Part shown: positions 1 to 10,293 of the stretch, one piece after another | How the letters are laid out: the number at the start of each line of letters is the position of its first letter | Numbering within the stretch: the first letter of the stretch is position 1 | Origin: Dermacentor variabilis | Taxonomy: Eukaryota; Arthropoda; Arachnida; Ixodida; Ixodidae | Direction of reading: 5' to 3' | DNA: 64,000 nucleotides | Assembly: GCF_050947875.1 (NCBI RefSeq) | Contig: NC_134568.1 | Span: forward strand, 215,557,648 to 215,621,647 | Program-made: the position numbers and the translations under genes | The notes under the pieces: model-generated | Database searches by the model: none | What the model was told of the DNA's origin: nothing | The model's input: the letters and a program-made list of their open reading frames with translations, nothing else

Positions 1-1751
1 TACATACGAATTCCACAGTGTGAATGGGCAACATTGCGAAGGATGAGGTCATGTGCAACATTATCGAATGCCCCTTTTACGTCTAAGGCGATGAGTGCTC
101 TCGTTTGGGCGGACGACGGAGGTCCTATGACCTCCTCCCGCAATTGTAAAGGCACATCTTTGGCAGACAGATGAGCCCGATATCCGAATTGAGAGTTAGA
201 AAAGAATGATTTTTCTTCGAGGAAGGGCTGCAGACGCCGCAAGAGTACATGCTCCATGAGCTTACGTTGCAGGATGTTAGGGAGATGGGTTGTAAGTTTT
301 CAACCTTAACTGGCTTGCCCGGTTTGGGGATCAGTGTGGTGTCGGCGTGTCGCCATGCTTGGGGAAGCATGCCCTTGCGCCAGCAATCATTGAAGATACG
401 GGTGAGCTGTTTGATATCCGCGTCACTGAGGTTACGAAGGGTGGCGAATCGGATGTGGTCGGCTCCCGGTGCCGTGTTGCGGCGTAGGTCTTGTAGGACC
501 ACCCGCACCTCGTCAGATGTGATGTCCGCATCTAGCAATTCGTTCGCCTCGCCTACATAAGGATAGTGAGGGTACTGCGGCGGCGGGCCTGTGGGTATGA
601 AATGCTTCTCTAGCTCTCTGAGGAGTGTCGAGACATCGTCCCTGTACTCGTGCATTAGGATGTGCAGCTGTTGAAACGTTTTTCCCTTTGTTGTGGTGGG
701 ATCTGTGAGTGAGCGAAGAATCGACCACGTTTTTGCTGTGCTCAATGTGCCTGAGAGGCGATCGCAAAATCCTCGCCAGTTATTCTTCTTAAGGATCTCT
801 GCATACTCCTGAGATTCCCGTGTAATTTGATCTATACGTTTCCTAAGTTTGCAGTTGAGGAGTTGTCGTTTCCATCGTCGTGTCAACCCTCTGCGGGCGT
901 TCCAAAGATGGAGTAAATGCGGGTCTACGTCTGGTTTCTCGGTTGTGGTGCGCAGTGTGCTCGTGGATCTTGTGCGAGAGAGTCAAGCCAGCTTTCGTAC
1001 CCTTGGCGCTCAGGTGGGTCCTGGCGACGTTCCCTGAATTTCGCTCAATCCGTTATACGCACATTTCGCTCGGGCCTGCGCGCACCCCGTAATGACAAGG
1101 TGGTCGCCACGATGTAGTGGTCACTACCAAGGTGCTCCTCTAAAGGCCCGTGCGCAACGACTGGGCCAGTATTGCGCACGAACGTAAGGTCAGGGCAGGT
1201 GTCACGAGATACGCTGTTGCCTATCCGAGTGGGGTGCTCTGGGTCGGTAAGCGGTGTGTATCTCATGTTACAGATGGCATTCCATAAGCGGGTCCCTTTA
1301 GCCTGCGATTTAACGTAACCCCATGCAGTATGCGGAGCGTTAAAGTCGCCGGCCACCACACAAACCCGTCCAAACCTACCAAATTCTGTTAGTAGGTGCT
1401 GAAAACAGTGCGTTCGCGAACGGGGGAACTGTATGCATTGAGTATAGACAGACTCTCGCTGCGTTTACCTTGCGTAATTATTTCCAATATTTGGTGAGGA
1501 ATGTCAATGTTAGTGGTATGCATGCGACATGTAACATGTTTCGAAACTAAGGCTCCCACAAGAGGAGAGACACCCGAGAGCGTGCTGTAGCCGGATAAAG
1601 AAGGGGTGCAATTGACTTCCTGTAAGAGGATGACATCGGGAGGGTTCGTGGATGTGGCGATATACTGCTGTAGGAAACCTCGTTTTCGGCGGAATCCCCT
1701 ACAATTCCACTGCCACACCACTAGTTGCTCCGCGTTACGCGGCGCCATCAT
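1..1751 (-). pseudogene. ORF2 endonuclease-reverse transcriptase of element A, broken
   Basis: ORF2 begins at the middle one of three consecutive ATGs (1749-1751), just before the signature VVWQWNCRGF. The endonuclease is split by a frameshift near 1360-1390. The second part contains GDFNAPHTAWGY, TCPDLTFV and GSDHYI, the conserved APE-type motifs. A TGA at about 1045 and another frame change near 900-930 precede the RT part at 886-125, which contains LIPKPGKP and QPISLTSC. A further frameshift near 270 moves RT motif A (ALIALDVKGAFDNVAH) into another frame, and this continues to nucleotide 1. The copy cannot make a functional protein. Confidence 0.88.
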
Positions 1752-3501
1752 CATCGCGAGAGGAAGCAGGCGGTCGTGCATAGGGATGCGGGCGCCGGGT
1801 GCTCACATTTGAAGGTTGCGGCCGAGAGCCTTGGTCGGAAAGCGCGCTTTCGTTGTTACCGCTAAGCTCAGGAATTTGCACGCGTGTGAAAGTGCACTCT
1901 ATACGTGATTTCACTTGCTCCGTAATCCCTATTTGAAGGGCCTCCATTTGGCGTTCTATCCTGTCCAGAGCCGCCTGCATACTAGTGCTCATGTCTGCCA
2001 CCAGCGCGTCCATTTGTTTTTGCAGGCGCTCAAAGCGCGCCTCCATGTCACGACGTAGGCGGACTATTTCTATTAGAGGATGGGGATTTGATAACGAATT
2101 GGTAGTAGGGGAAGGGGTAGGGAGAGATTTACTGGGCGGAGCGAGCTGTGGGGTACCCTTCGCCCGACCTACCTCCCGAGGCGCCTCCATTGCTGTTTTC
2201 TTCTCCGGGGTCCGCTGCACCCCTGAAGGGACCAGGGTCACCTTGGCTGGGGCGTTGGTCTGCAGGGCCTTTTTGAAGGGTTGTCGGGAAGATGGGGAAG
2301 GAGGGCGCTTCTCTGGGAGGCGCACCGATGCCTCGCGGGATCGGGACCGAGACTTGGAGCGGGTCCGGAACTTGCGACGGGAGCTCGAACGGGTCTTTGA
2401 CCGGACTTTTCTGGTCTCCTTCGTTGGGGCGCGCGACGTTCGGGTCTCCGCCGTATCTGTGGTAGTGGTCGGGTCGCTGGAGGGTTGGAGTTCACGCTGC
2501 TCTTTCTCGAGAGCTTTCCGCACCCAAGCTTTGTTCAGTGTCTGCCTAGCACGCCGCGGGCAGTTTGGATCCGCTGTAGGGTGGGTCCCGTCACAGGATC
2601 TGCAGTGTGGGGTGCACGGATGTGACGGGGTGGGGCTGTCAGTCCCGCACGTCGCGCAAATGACCACGTGCGGCGTAGGACAGTAATCAGCCCAATGGCC
2701 GAGCTTGTGACATATCTTGCAAACCAGTTGGCGGGGTCGAGGGGGGTAGCAGCGGAGTTCTGCACCATAGAAACGCACGTAGTAAGGCACTTTAAGTCCT
2801 TCAAATGTTACCAACGCAACGTTGGTTTGACCCATCATTCGTGCTTGAAGTATTTGAGTTCCAGGAGCCAAAAGCTCATGCACTAGCTTGGAAGACGGTG
2901 TACCGGGCAAAAGGCCAGGAACAATTCCCTCCTTGCATGAGTTGTCTGGGGCCGCAAAATATGTCGTGATGGGATAGACCCGCTGACCAAGGTTTAGCTC
3001 CCTCACCTTGTAAAATGCGTCGGCTATGTGTGACTGGGGTGTACTGATGACTGCCAAGTTCTGCTGAGGTCGCAGTCGGAATATGATGTCCTGACGATCC
3101 TCGGTGATCAAGCCGGCTGCACTCCATAGAGCACTGGCGAGTTCTGGGTGCGTCCACTTATCGAGACAAAGTCCTCCGTGAGGCCGCAGAATTATCTTTT
3201 CATCGTGCAAAGGAAGTTCAGGCAGGTTCTGATTCCGACTGTGCTTGCGTACGGTAGGCTGGGAGGCGTCCGAAATGCCTAAGATGTTCTCGGAGGGTTG
3301 CGTCTTAGCGCGCGTTTGACGGATGCGTCGCTTATGTATGACTGTCTTCCAACAGCCACCTGTGTCGTCGTCAGTTTTGTCGTCGTAAATGTTCGGGGTA
3401 GCATCTTCCTCCATCCTTTCCTCGATCGGAGTGTCTACCTCTCGTTGTCGGGAGGGAAAATTGGCGACGATGGGATCGGCGGCCACTCTCGCAGTATCCA
3501 C
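1735..3501 (-). CDS. ORF1 (gag-like) protein of element A
   Basis: This protein should bind the element's RNA and form the ribonucleoprotein. The frame is intact for about 588 codons. A zinc knuckle CX2CX4HX4C (CKICHKLGHWADYC) lies near residues 261-274, a second Cys/His cluster near 283-300, and a CX2CX3HX6C motif near 300-314. A basic Ser/Arg-rich stretch follows near 360-400, and a heptad-like Met/Leu/Arg-rich coiled-coil region near 495-540. The start is uncertain. The codon at 3501 is GTG, the frame stays open upstream to about 3726 without an ATG, and the first in-frame ATG is at 3414. The 3' end overlaps ORF2 by 17 nt. Confidence 0.85.
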   Translation of the reverse strand: MDTARVAADPIVANFPSRQREVDTPIEERMEEDATPNIYDDKTDDDTGGCWKTVIHKRRIRQTRAKTQPSENILGISDASQPTVRKHSRNQNLPELPLHDEKIILRPHGGLCLDKWTHPELASALWSAAGLITEDRQDIIFRLRPQQNLAVISTPQSHIADAFYKVRELNLGQRVYPITTYFAAPDNSCKEGIVPGLLPGTPSSKLVHELLAPGTQILQARMMGQTNVALVTFEGLKVPYYVRFYGAELRCYPPRPRQLVCKICHKLGHWADYCPTPHVVICATCGTDSPTPSHPCTPHCRSCDGTHPTADPNCPRRARQTLNKAWVRKALEKEQRELQPSSDPTTTTDTAETRTSRAPTKETRKVRSKTRSSSRRKFRTRSKSRSRSREASVRLPEKRPPSPSSRQPFKKALQTNAPAKVTLVPSGVQRTPEKKTAMEAPREVGRAKGTPQLAPPSKSLPTPSPTTNSLSNPHPLIEIVRLRRDMEARFERLQKQMDALVADMSTSMQAALDRIERQMEALQIGITEQVKSRIECTFTRVQIPELSGNNESALSDQGSRPQPSNVSTRRPHPYARPPASSRDDDGAA

Positions 3502-3735
3502 CTCGGGCGTCTTCGTTGTTGTCGAGGAACGCGCGGCGGCGTTCTCCGTCGCCGATTGCGTCTTCTGCTCGTTGGAAAATGACGTTGCGGTAGATAAATG
3601 CTCCGTCGAAACAGAGCGGCGAATTGGCCGAAGGTCCTTTGCACGCCTGTTTAGAACATGGGCCTCGGAAGAGCTGGTCGCTTGGCGCTCTTGGTTCGTG
3701 GTGTAGAAAACACGCCAAGGCAGCTATGGCCCTGG

Positions 3736-5179
3736 CAGGGGCAGCCGCGTTGGAACTGCTTCAGAGCTGTAGAGGCGCGGGGAGCGGCAACAAAGTCCCG
3801 GGAAGAAAAGGCGGTCGGTGGGAAACGGCGAGAAAGCCGCTTCCCATATAATAAATAAGGAGGTGACGCCGATACTGGCTACTCATTTTTACGTCAGAAA
3901 CATACAAATTTACCAGGAGTCGCACTACATCATGCACTTAGATCAAATAAACGTATTATGAAATAACATTACCATGAAAACTCAACGCACGAGATGTCAC
4001 TGTAGCGAAGTACAGCTTAACACGTCTATAACACTATAAAACATGTCAGCATCACCCCTGTAGTACCTATAAATTTTCGCCGAGAACCTGTCACTGATGT
4101 ATACAGCAAAGCAATGACTTACTACTGCTTGTTATCCCAGTAATCAAACCCTCGAAGTAGCACCAGTCTGTATCCGGAGACTGGTGCTTCGACGGTAAAT
4201 CCTTTGTTCCTTCGAAGGTTTCAGCATTTAACGCCTTACCGCCACCAGCCACCGTAGCCGCCGTAGCTTACTGGACGCGTGTGGCGTGTTCAGCACGTGG
4301 TACCGGCGTCTGCACTCTGGTGATGGCGTAATGCAGCATCTCCCGTGTGCTGCGACATTTGTTTACGTTAAAGGACCCGGGTCGGTCTCATTTGGTACCG
4401 AAACCTGGGCGTGCTTTACAGAAGAAGTTCGTGGTGCATGTGCAACCACCGCTACAGCGCAAGGCACGAACTTGAGCCGGCCGATCGTTGTCCATCGAAG
4501 ACGCTGCTAATCTCGCTTCGCTAGCTCTTGATCGCGCAAGCTCGGAGTCCCCCAGCGGACATCATTGCGACCGTACGCTACGCGGAAGAAGCGCGGGCGA
4601 ACCCGGCGGGCAGGGCTGATGCTGTGCAGGCTCCGGAACCAAGGTCGATCGTCTGAGGCTTGGTCGGTGGCACGCGTGTTCTGCGACCCAAATCTCGGGG
4701 CGTCGTCGGTGTCTGCTGGAAAGGGGAGTGTGCAACGTGCCTCCCATACGCGGCTGCCCTAGCCGACCGGCGCACGCCGCTCGCGCGGGTTCGGCGGGAC
4801 GTGCGGTCCTGCGACGCGCGACGTGCCCCGCACTGTGGAGAGCATCGCCACGGCGTCGCCCTCCTTCGCCTGCTTCTTTTCTCTCCCGGCGGAATCGCTG
4901 CGGACGTGCCGTGTTGAGGTGCGTGGAAAGCCATCGGGGAGAAAAACGAACCGGCTTTGCTTGTTGAAGCAACTTTGCCTTTGCTGACTCCTTTAATGAA
5001 GCGGGGGGTAAAAAAAAAGGGGGGGGGGCGCTTACTTCCGTGTCCTGAGAAATGCGCTGGAGTAAAGAAGTAAAAATTTACTTAGTGACCCTTAGGCGGC
5101 GGCTGTTTAGTTTACGATGTGTGCCTGTCTGGATAGCGATTAGGGGATACCACGACATTTTACCTTCCTTTCCAGGATG
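3736..5179. other. Unassigned sequence
   Basis: I recognise no gene here. The first part (3850-4250) is AT-rich with no long frame. The part from 4500 to 4980 is GC-rich and has overlapping short frames on both strands, which is what GC-rich noncoding DNA gives. A G-run follows at 5020-5029. A short hairpin at 4154-4191 is noted among the findings. Confidence 0.4.
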
Positions 5180-5760
5180 TACGTCGCGAAGAAAATAACA
5201 TACACATGCCAATGCACGTTATTATGTTGGAACGGGCCAAACTTTAGACATACGCTACTAGATTCCCTGGACCCTTACTTCAGTCTCCATGCAGGCAGGA
5301 CCGCCCCGAACAGACACGACTCTTTTATGAGGATTGTGATTGGGCATGGCGTTCAACGATGCTTACGCCTTCCGTAATATAGTTTGTAGACACGGCAGCC
5401 TGTGACGACTGCGGTGAAGAAACTATCGCAGCCGCATTTTGTGTGCCGTGTCCGCAGCATTGCGCACATAGATGCTCGCTTACGGCTGTGCTCAACAAGT
5501 TCTACGACCCACTTCTGTTGGAAGAGATAATCCTGCATCATATTCCGGACTCGATATTCCATAAAAAGAACGTTAAGGATTACTGTGGTTTTTACGATCC
5601 ACCGCACTCAGTGAGCGCCTGTAGCAGTCACATTTTTTTCTCTCCTCCGCCATCCTTTCTAGTCCTATCTTCCCGAACTCCTGTGCAGGGTAGAAAACCG
5701 GAGTCTGGTTAACCTCCTTGCCTTTCCTCTCTCTCCGTCACTGTCGGTTAAGGCTATGTG
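5180..5760 (+). pseudogene. R1-like non-LTR retrotransposon, 3' fragment
   Basis: Translated in two frames, this stretch gives the C-terminal tail that follows RNase H in R1-like ORF2 proteins. LGMAFNDAYAFRN lies near 5342-5380. After a frameshift comes ACDDCGEETIAAAFC near 5398-5442, then a segment with LEEIIL and HKKNVK. The Cys-rich CX2C...C pattern is the usual zinc-binding tail. The 3' UTR contains GTGCAGGGTAGAAAACCGG and GTTAACCTCCTTGCCTTTCC and ends in a TC-rich run. The same 3' end occurs at 49030-49125 and, inverted, at 48040-48170 and 50930-51000. The copy is 5'-truncated and degenerate. Confidence 0.65.
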
Positions 5761-6334
5761 AGTGATGAAGACTTTTTTTTTCGATGATGATGCACATCAG
5801 AAAAGAAAAAGACAACAACAAATACTAGCGGATGTAATGTCACACTTAAGCACGAGGTTGCAAAAAGGGTTAAGATACATGCACGCGCCCACGCACAGAA
5901 GTTAAAACGCAGAACTCAAGGTTAGGTTGCACGAAACAAATTAATTCTGCATAGCACGTAATACCGTCCTTGCAATATGGCACAAGGTGGGCGGCCCGAG
6001 TAGGGTTTCAGTCTGATTGAATTTCCTGCAAACATGCATAGTAGGGAATACGCCGAGCGTGAAAGGGATAAACACCGGTAATAGTCGTCATTTTTCTTGC
6101 GCTGAGGGGGAAAAGAAGTCACGGGCTTGCGCGGCACACCCAGAACAGTCACAGCGTAAGCTGAAGGAGCGGCTCCATAGGAACTCAATTTTCAGCAGCA
6201 CGCCCTAGATGATATTTTGCGGTGAAGTCTTTGCGTCGTTTTAGTGAGAACGATCTGAACTGTCCGCCCGGCGTCGAAGGCGAGCTACGCGTTATGCTGC
6301 TCTCTGCACTGCGGTCTGCTGAGCCCGACGTTGC
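5761..6334. other. Unassigned sequence
   Basis: I see no gene. The stretch is mixed-composition DNA between the R1-like fragment and a solo LTR. Confidence 0.4.
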
Positions 6335-6338
6335 CTGG

Positions 6339-6967
6339 TGTTGCATACTCCAGGGTAGCGTATCGTACTGCTCCCGAGTTGTAGCGACGCCTGCCTATTG
6401 AAGCTCGAGCGACGTTACTTTTTGGGTAGCGTGGCGTTGTCGGCGGGCTGCAAGCATCCGGTAGACCATGGCGACCAAGCAAGTGCGAAACTTGCACGGT
6501 TTATTCAATGGTAGACGAAAGAAAATGAGAAGAGCATGAAGTGATCAAAAGTACATTTGGGAGCCCCTTAAATAGGCTCTCTATAATCGTGGGCGGGATC
6601 TTGCTTCCGTCGACGTCACGTGTCCGGCACAGAAAGAGGGCCTCGCCTCCTCTGGTTATGCCGATCTTGCTGCAGAGGTCGTCACGCCTCCTGGAATTGT
6701 AGACGCCTGTCCATCTCTTCTGCGTGTTGCGGGTTCGTGGAAGTTCTCCTCTAGGTCCAATTCGAGGAAAGGGTCTCTCTAAACTCGCACAGTCACATAC
6801 ACATACACACACAAAAGAGGCCTGTACGCTGCGGGGCTTCCGGCAGACAGGCAGACACTCGAAACGGTCATGGCGAATTAGGAAGTCACGCTTCATTTCG
6901 ACGAGGCAGGGTGAGATGGTCGGTTGAAATTCCTTTCAACACGTGGGTCCAGACGCCAACCCTAACA
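6339..6967 (-). mobile_element. Solo LTR with CTGG target duplication
   Basis: Read on the minus strand, the 629-bp unit starts TGTTAGGGTT and ends TGCAACA, so it has the TG...CA ends of a long terminal repeat. It is flanked on both sides by CTGG (6335-6338 and 6968-6971), a 4-bp target-site duplication. On the same strand it carries a TATA-like box (CTATTTAAGGGGC, about 6566-6578) and then a polyadenylation-type signal AATAAA (about 6498-6503), in the order expected of an LTR promoter and R region. No internal gag or pol is attached, so it is a solo LTR left by recombination. The superfamily (Ty3/Gypsy or BEL/Pao) cannot be fixed from the LTR alone. Confidence 0.8.
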
Positions 6968-7141
6968 CTGGTCGTAGCCGGGCGCTTTCTACGATTCCCT
7001 TCTTCAGCAGCGGTTCGTAGCTTGCAAGGACGCGCCGTATGGTGTACCGATGTGTAAACACAGCTATCAAGGTTACGCAGTGCGTATATCGCATCCCACG
7101 ATACGATTATGTTGGCGCTAGTGTGATGGGGGGGGATGGGG

Positions 7142-7142
<1 letters not shown>

Positions 7143-7202
<60 letters not shown>
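7143..7202. repeat. (ATG)n microsatellite
   Basis: About twenty uninterrupted ATG units. On the minus strand they directly follow an AATAAA signal in what looks like the 3' end of a retroelement, so they are probably the element's tail rather than an independent microsatellite. Confidence 0.95.
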
Positions 7203-7204
<2 letters not shown>

Positions 7205-7290
7205 ATTGGCATTCCCTTTGATATGGGGATGATGACAAATAGTCGTCTAGCCTGCTTGAGTTAACCCGGTCCATCTAGATGCAACATGCA
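7203..7290 (-). mobile_element. Non-LTR retroelement 3' end
   Basis: Read on the minus strand, this segment ends AATGCCAATAAAT and runs straight into the (CAT)n tract. A second diverged copy of the same end lies at 7425-7490 (ATTGGCATCCCCTTTGAAA and AGCCTGCTTGATTTAA on the plus strand). No coding part is attached, so both are extreme 5' truncations. Confidence 0.5.
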
Positions 7291-7424
7291 ACTGCCACAT
7301 TTCGGGACACCTGGTGTTGTGCAACGGAACTGCAATGCAAAGTGTGCATTTATCGACGCTACGTGGCGCGCATATCACATCGCGTGACGAATGGCACGTT
7401 TAGAGGCTGCTGTTGATGATAACG

Positions 7425-7490
7425 ATTATCTATTGGCATCCCCTTTGAAACGGGGCGTTGGCAATCCCCTAGCCTGCTTGATTTAATACC
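7425..7490 (-). repeat. Second copy of the 7203-7290 retroelement 3' end
   Basis: The plus strand shows ATTGGCATCCCC, an A/T-rich middle and CTAGCCTGCTTGATTTAA, matching 7203-7265 with scattered differences. The microsatellite here has decayed to GATGATAACGATTATC. Confidence 0.5.
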
Positions 7491-8077
7491 AATATTAATA
7501 CCATATGCAGTGCCGCGTTAATTAAACCCGATAATACGTGCGCGTGAGCGTCAGTCGATGCGTGTACCATGCAGTAATGAGTGATGTTGAGGCACATCCG
7601 CAAAGGCCTATATGATTGGCACTATGACCATTAACAAGCCAAGAGTGAGACGGTTTCGAAGCGAGCACAGGTATAAACTATCATGAAAGTCAAATGGATC
7701 TTGGTTCGTTTGTTATTGTATGCTTGTTCAGCGCCAAACTGACCGCGAGTGACTACGTATAAATGATAACGTTACTGTAGTTAACTCAACGTGCAAGTAT
7801 GCAGATTTCTGTCAGTTTTGATGTGTGCGGAACGGAAAATATGATGCTATAGTAAAAACTCTGTCATTCTTAGCTGCTGCACGCTTCCTTGCCCCGTTTA
7901 TGCAAATATCCACAAACCACAGTAGATGTTTACCGCGAAAGTACACCAGTAAACAATCCATATTAACACGGAAACATCGGGAACATGATAATCAGATGTC
8001 CTACCTCTAAAGCAGTCTCGGACAAGAGGCGAATGCAGCTTGTTCATAGCCAGTTCACTGGAAGAAAATTTATTGCG

Positions 8078-8582
8078 CAACGTATATGGTCAATATATAT
8101 GGTCAGGTTGGGAAGTATACTGATTATTTAAACGCGGGAAATCGAGTGTGAGCGCGTGCGATCGACAACATTCTTCCTTGCTCAGGGTGAGGGAGGGTGG
8201 GAGTAAAATTATGCACTAAGCCTGAGGGTGACTGAGAACGGGCGAACATCTTCAATGTTTGGTGTTGAGGTGGCTAGTGTGCTGAGGATGGGGGGGGGGG
8301 GGGTAGTAAAACAAAATACGAAAAACGTATAGCAGTGCCCAACGTATATGGTCAATATATATGGTCAGGTTGGGAAGTATACTGATTATTTAAACGCGGG
8401 AAATCGAGTGTGAGCGCGTGCGATCGACAACATTCTTCCTTGCTCAGGGTGAGGGAGGGTGGGAGTAAAATTATGCACTAAGCCTGAGGGTGACTGAGAA
8501 CGGGCGAACATCTTCAATGTTTGGTGTTGAGGTGGCTAGTGTGCTGAGGATGGGGGGGGGGGGGAGTAAAACAAAATACGAA
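8078..8582. repeat. Recent tandem duplication, two units of about 245 bp
   Basis: The unit starting CAACGTATATGGTCAATATA at 8078-8322 is repeated at 8340-8582. The two units look almost identical over their whole length. They differ mainly in the length of a G-run and in a 17-bp linker (8323-8339). Each unit contains a long G tract near its end. There is no coding sequence. Confidence 0.92.
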
Positions 8583-9535
8583 GGCATTTGCCCAGCTCAG
8601 GCCGTCAGCAGAACTTGTGTGCTATGCAAAATCATTGCGCTGCCATTGCATTCTTAGCTACCTGAAGCCATTCTATAGCGAAACGCTATACTTGCATGGA
8701 TTGTGGTTTCCTTCCTCCACAGAATTCGCAGAGGCGGCTTTCCGTCAATCTGCTTGAGCCGTTGTTACATATTAAACTCTTGTGACTATACATATGAAAC
8801 TCTTGCGACTATTCAAAAGCCTGAAAAAAAGCCTCCAGTTTCCTTCGAGGCTTCACCTAAATTTTTGAAGATCCGTGCAATGTCTGCTTTAACCTCACTA
8901 ACCTTATAAAACAGAAGATCGCCATTTTGGCGTCATTGTGATCCGCAATTTTGTTCACGTGGCCGCACGTAGCGCCCTTCTATTTTGCTCTTGATTTACT
9001 CGCCAAAAGTGCCTAGTGTGGTGCCCCTGGCAATGTGATCGCGTACGCACACGCATTTTCTCTTTCTGGCTTGACGTGTTTCGAATCGACGTCACCGGTA
9101 GCGCTAGCTTGCATACTCGAGAGTCTTTCAGGCGCAACGGCTGTTCCCAAGTGGGTGTACGTGATCGGTGAAGTGCCACGTCTGCCGGTGCGCCCGACCG
9201 GCAGACGTGGCACGCGACGACGTACGCGCTACGCACTCGATCGCCCCCCGCCCTACTCCAATATATAAAGCACAGATAACCTTCTTTTATAGCTTCGGCC
9301 GTTGTCGTGTTTTAGTTCTGGTTCCCGCACGGGTCGCGGGTTCCTGTTGACACCGGCTTCAAAGCTGCTGGAGCACGGGATATACGAGCCTGTTTTGCGA
9401 CTAGACCATGCGTCACTTTATCTGGCCCGTGAAACGCGATCGCGATCCGCCGCGATTGCTCGCATGCTTCGCCCACGTAGGTACACGCTGTTGCTTGAGC
9501 GCTAGCGCTTTATTTTGATCCGCGCCGAGAGCCTG
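8583..9535. other. Unassigned sequence with one perfect hairpin
   Basis: No gene is recognisable. The only clear structure is the inverted repeat at 9173-9213. Confidence 0.4.
9173..9213. repeat. Perfect 17-bp hairpin
   Basis: GTGCCACGTCTGCCGGT (9173-9189) is followed by a 7-nt loop GCGCCCG and by its exact reverse complement (9197-9213). The stem is GC-rich and has no mismatches. Confidence 0.9.
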
Positions 9536-9972
9536 TTATTGCTGTTCCCCGCTGTCTGTATGGCAGGAGGGGCAGGAACTGCGCGAGGGAGCTTCTCGCT
9601 CATCTTCACGGAGCTCCTCCGGCAAAGCTAGGAGCCCTGAGGGGCCCACTGGATGGGCATCCAATCGCTTTAAGTGGCGCCATCGTTTGACTTGTTTTTT
9701 TTTTTCGTGTTGTGTACTCCACCAGCTGTACTGCTCTTCTCTCTCAATAAGCTTTTTTTTTTGGTTATCGGTTCTTTTCGTTTGCTTGGCGCCGTGTTCT
9801 AACTCCGTCACTCTGAGCCTTTCGAAAGATTCCTGTGTTGTAACCCCATCCCCGCCGATAAACGAGGTTTTCTAGTGATTTCCCTCGTCCGATTCCTCAT
9901 CGATTTTTCCCGTCACGCTCAAGGCGCAGCGGCTTTCCGGTTCTGCAAGTTGCGTGCTCCAGATTTACTTGC
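9536..9972 (-). pseudogene. Unidentified coding-like frame with one internal stop
   Basis: I do not recognise this protein. On the minus strand one frame stays open from about 9972 to 9536 (about 145 codons), apart from a single TAG near 9874. Before the stop it reads an acidic stretch (GKIDEESDEGNH). After it comes SFIGGDGVTTQESFERLR, then a Lys/Glu/Arg-rich stretch that looks helical, then a Pro/Leu segment and a C-terminal CPSCHTDSG. A CX2C pair is visible but no full domain. It lies directly 3' of the Penelope-like fragment on the same strand, so it may be part of another element. It may also be a decayed exon, since the sequence CACTAG before the second block would fit a splice acceptor. 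Confidence 0.35.
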
Positions 9973-10135
9973 GCGCCTTCATCGAGCAAGAATGAGCACT
10001 CAGCCGGACACTGAAAAATGCACACACGGGCAGCGCATCAGCTGATGGCCTCGGCCCTACTCCTTGATAGGCTGGTGACAACGCTAGTTCAGACGAAAAG
10101 AAAAATGTTGAAGACTGCCGCTTAGAGGAACAGTC

Positions 10136-10293
10136 CATTCTTGGACAGTGCACATAAAAACGAAGCACGAGAAAGAATACAGGACCAAGCGCTAGTCTAA
10201 CAAATGAAAGTTTTTATTGGAAGAAAAAGATTATATAGACAGTGATTATGAAAGTCATGTGGATGACGTGTAAAAAATCACATATTCACGAGC
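10136..10293 (+). repeat. Inverted arm 1 of the Penelope-like fragment
   Basis: This stretch (GTGCACATAAAAACGAAGCA, GAAAGAATACAGGACC, GACAGTGATTATGAAAGT, GTGTAAAAAATCACATATTC in order) matches the reverse complement of 10842-11008 with scattered substitutions and small gaps. Confidence 0.85.

Larger units (their letters stand above)
1..3735 (-). mobile_element. I-like non-LTR retrotransposon, element A (partial)
   Basis: This is a two-ORF non-LTR retrotransposon on the minus strand. ORF1 carries zinc knuckles and ORF2 starts with an APE-type endonuclease followed by reverse transcriptase. The relatives B, C and D in this window also carry RNase H, which places the group in the I superfamily (I, R1, LOA, Tad). 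The reverse transcriptase is still open at nucleotide 1, so the 3' part of the element lies outside the window. The 5' limit near 3735 is estimated from where the coding frame closes upstream. ORF2 has frameshifts and at least one stop, so this copy is inactive. Confidence 0.9.

Noticed and set aside
1985..2686. 233-codon plus-strand frame
   Set aside because: Antisense shadow of ORF1 of element A.
4562..4972. 136-codon minus-strand frame as a gene
   Set aside because: Arg/Pro/Ala-rich translation of GC-rich DNA, with equally long frames on the other strand.
6886..7212. Frame with a long poly-His or poly-Met tract
   Set aside because: It is only translation of the (ATG)n microsatellite.
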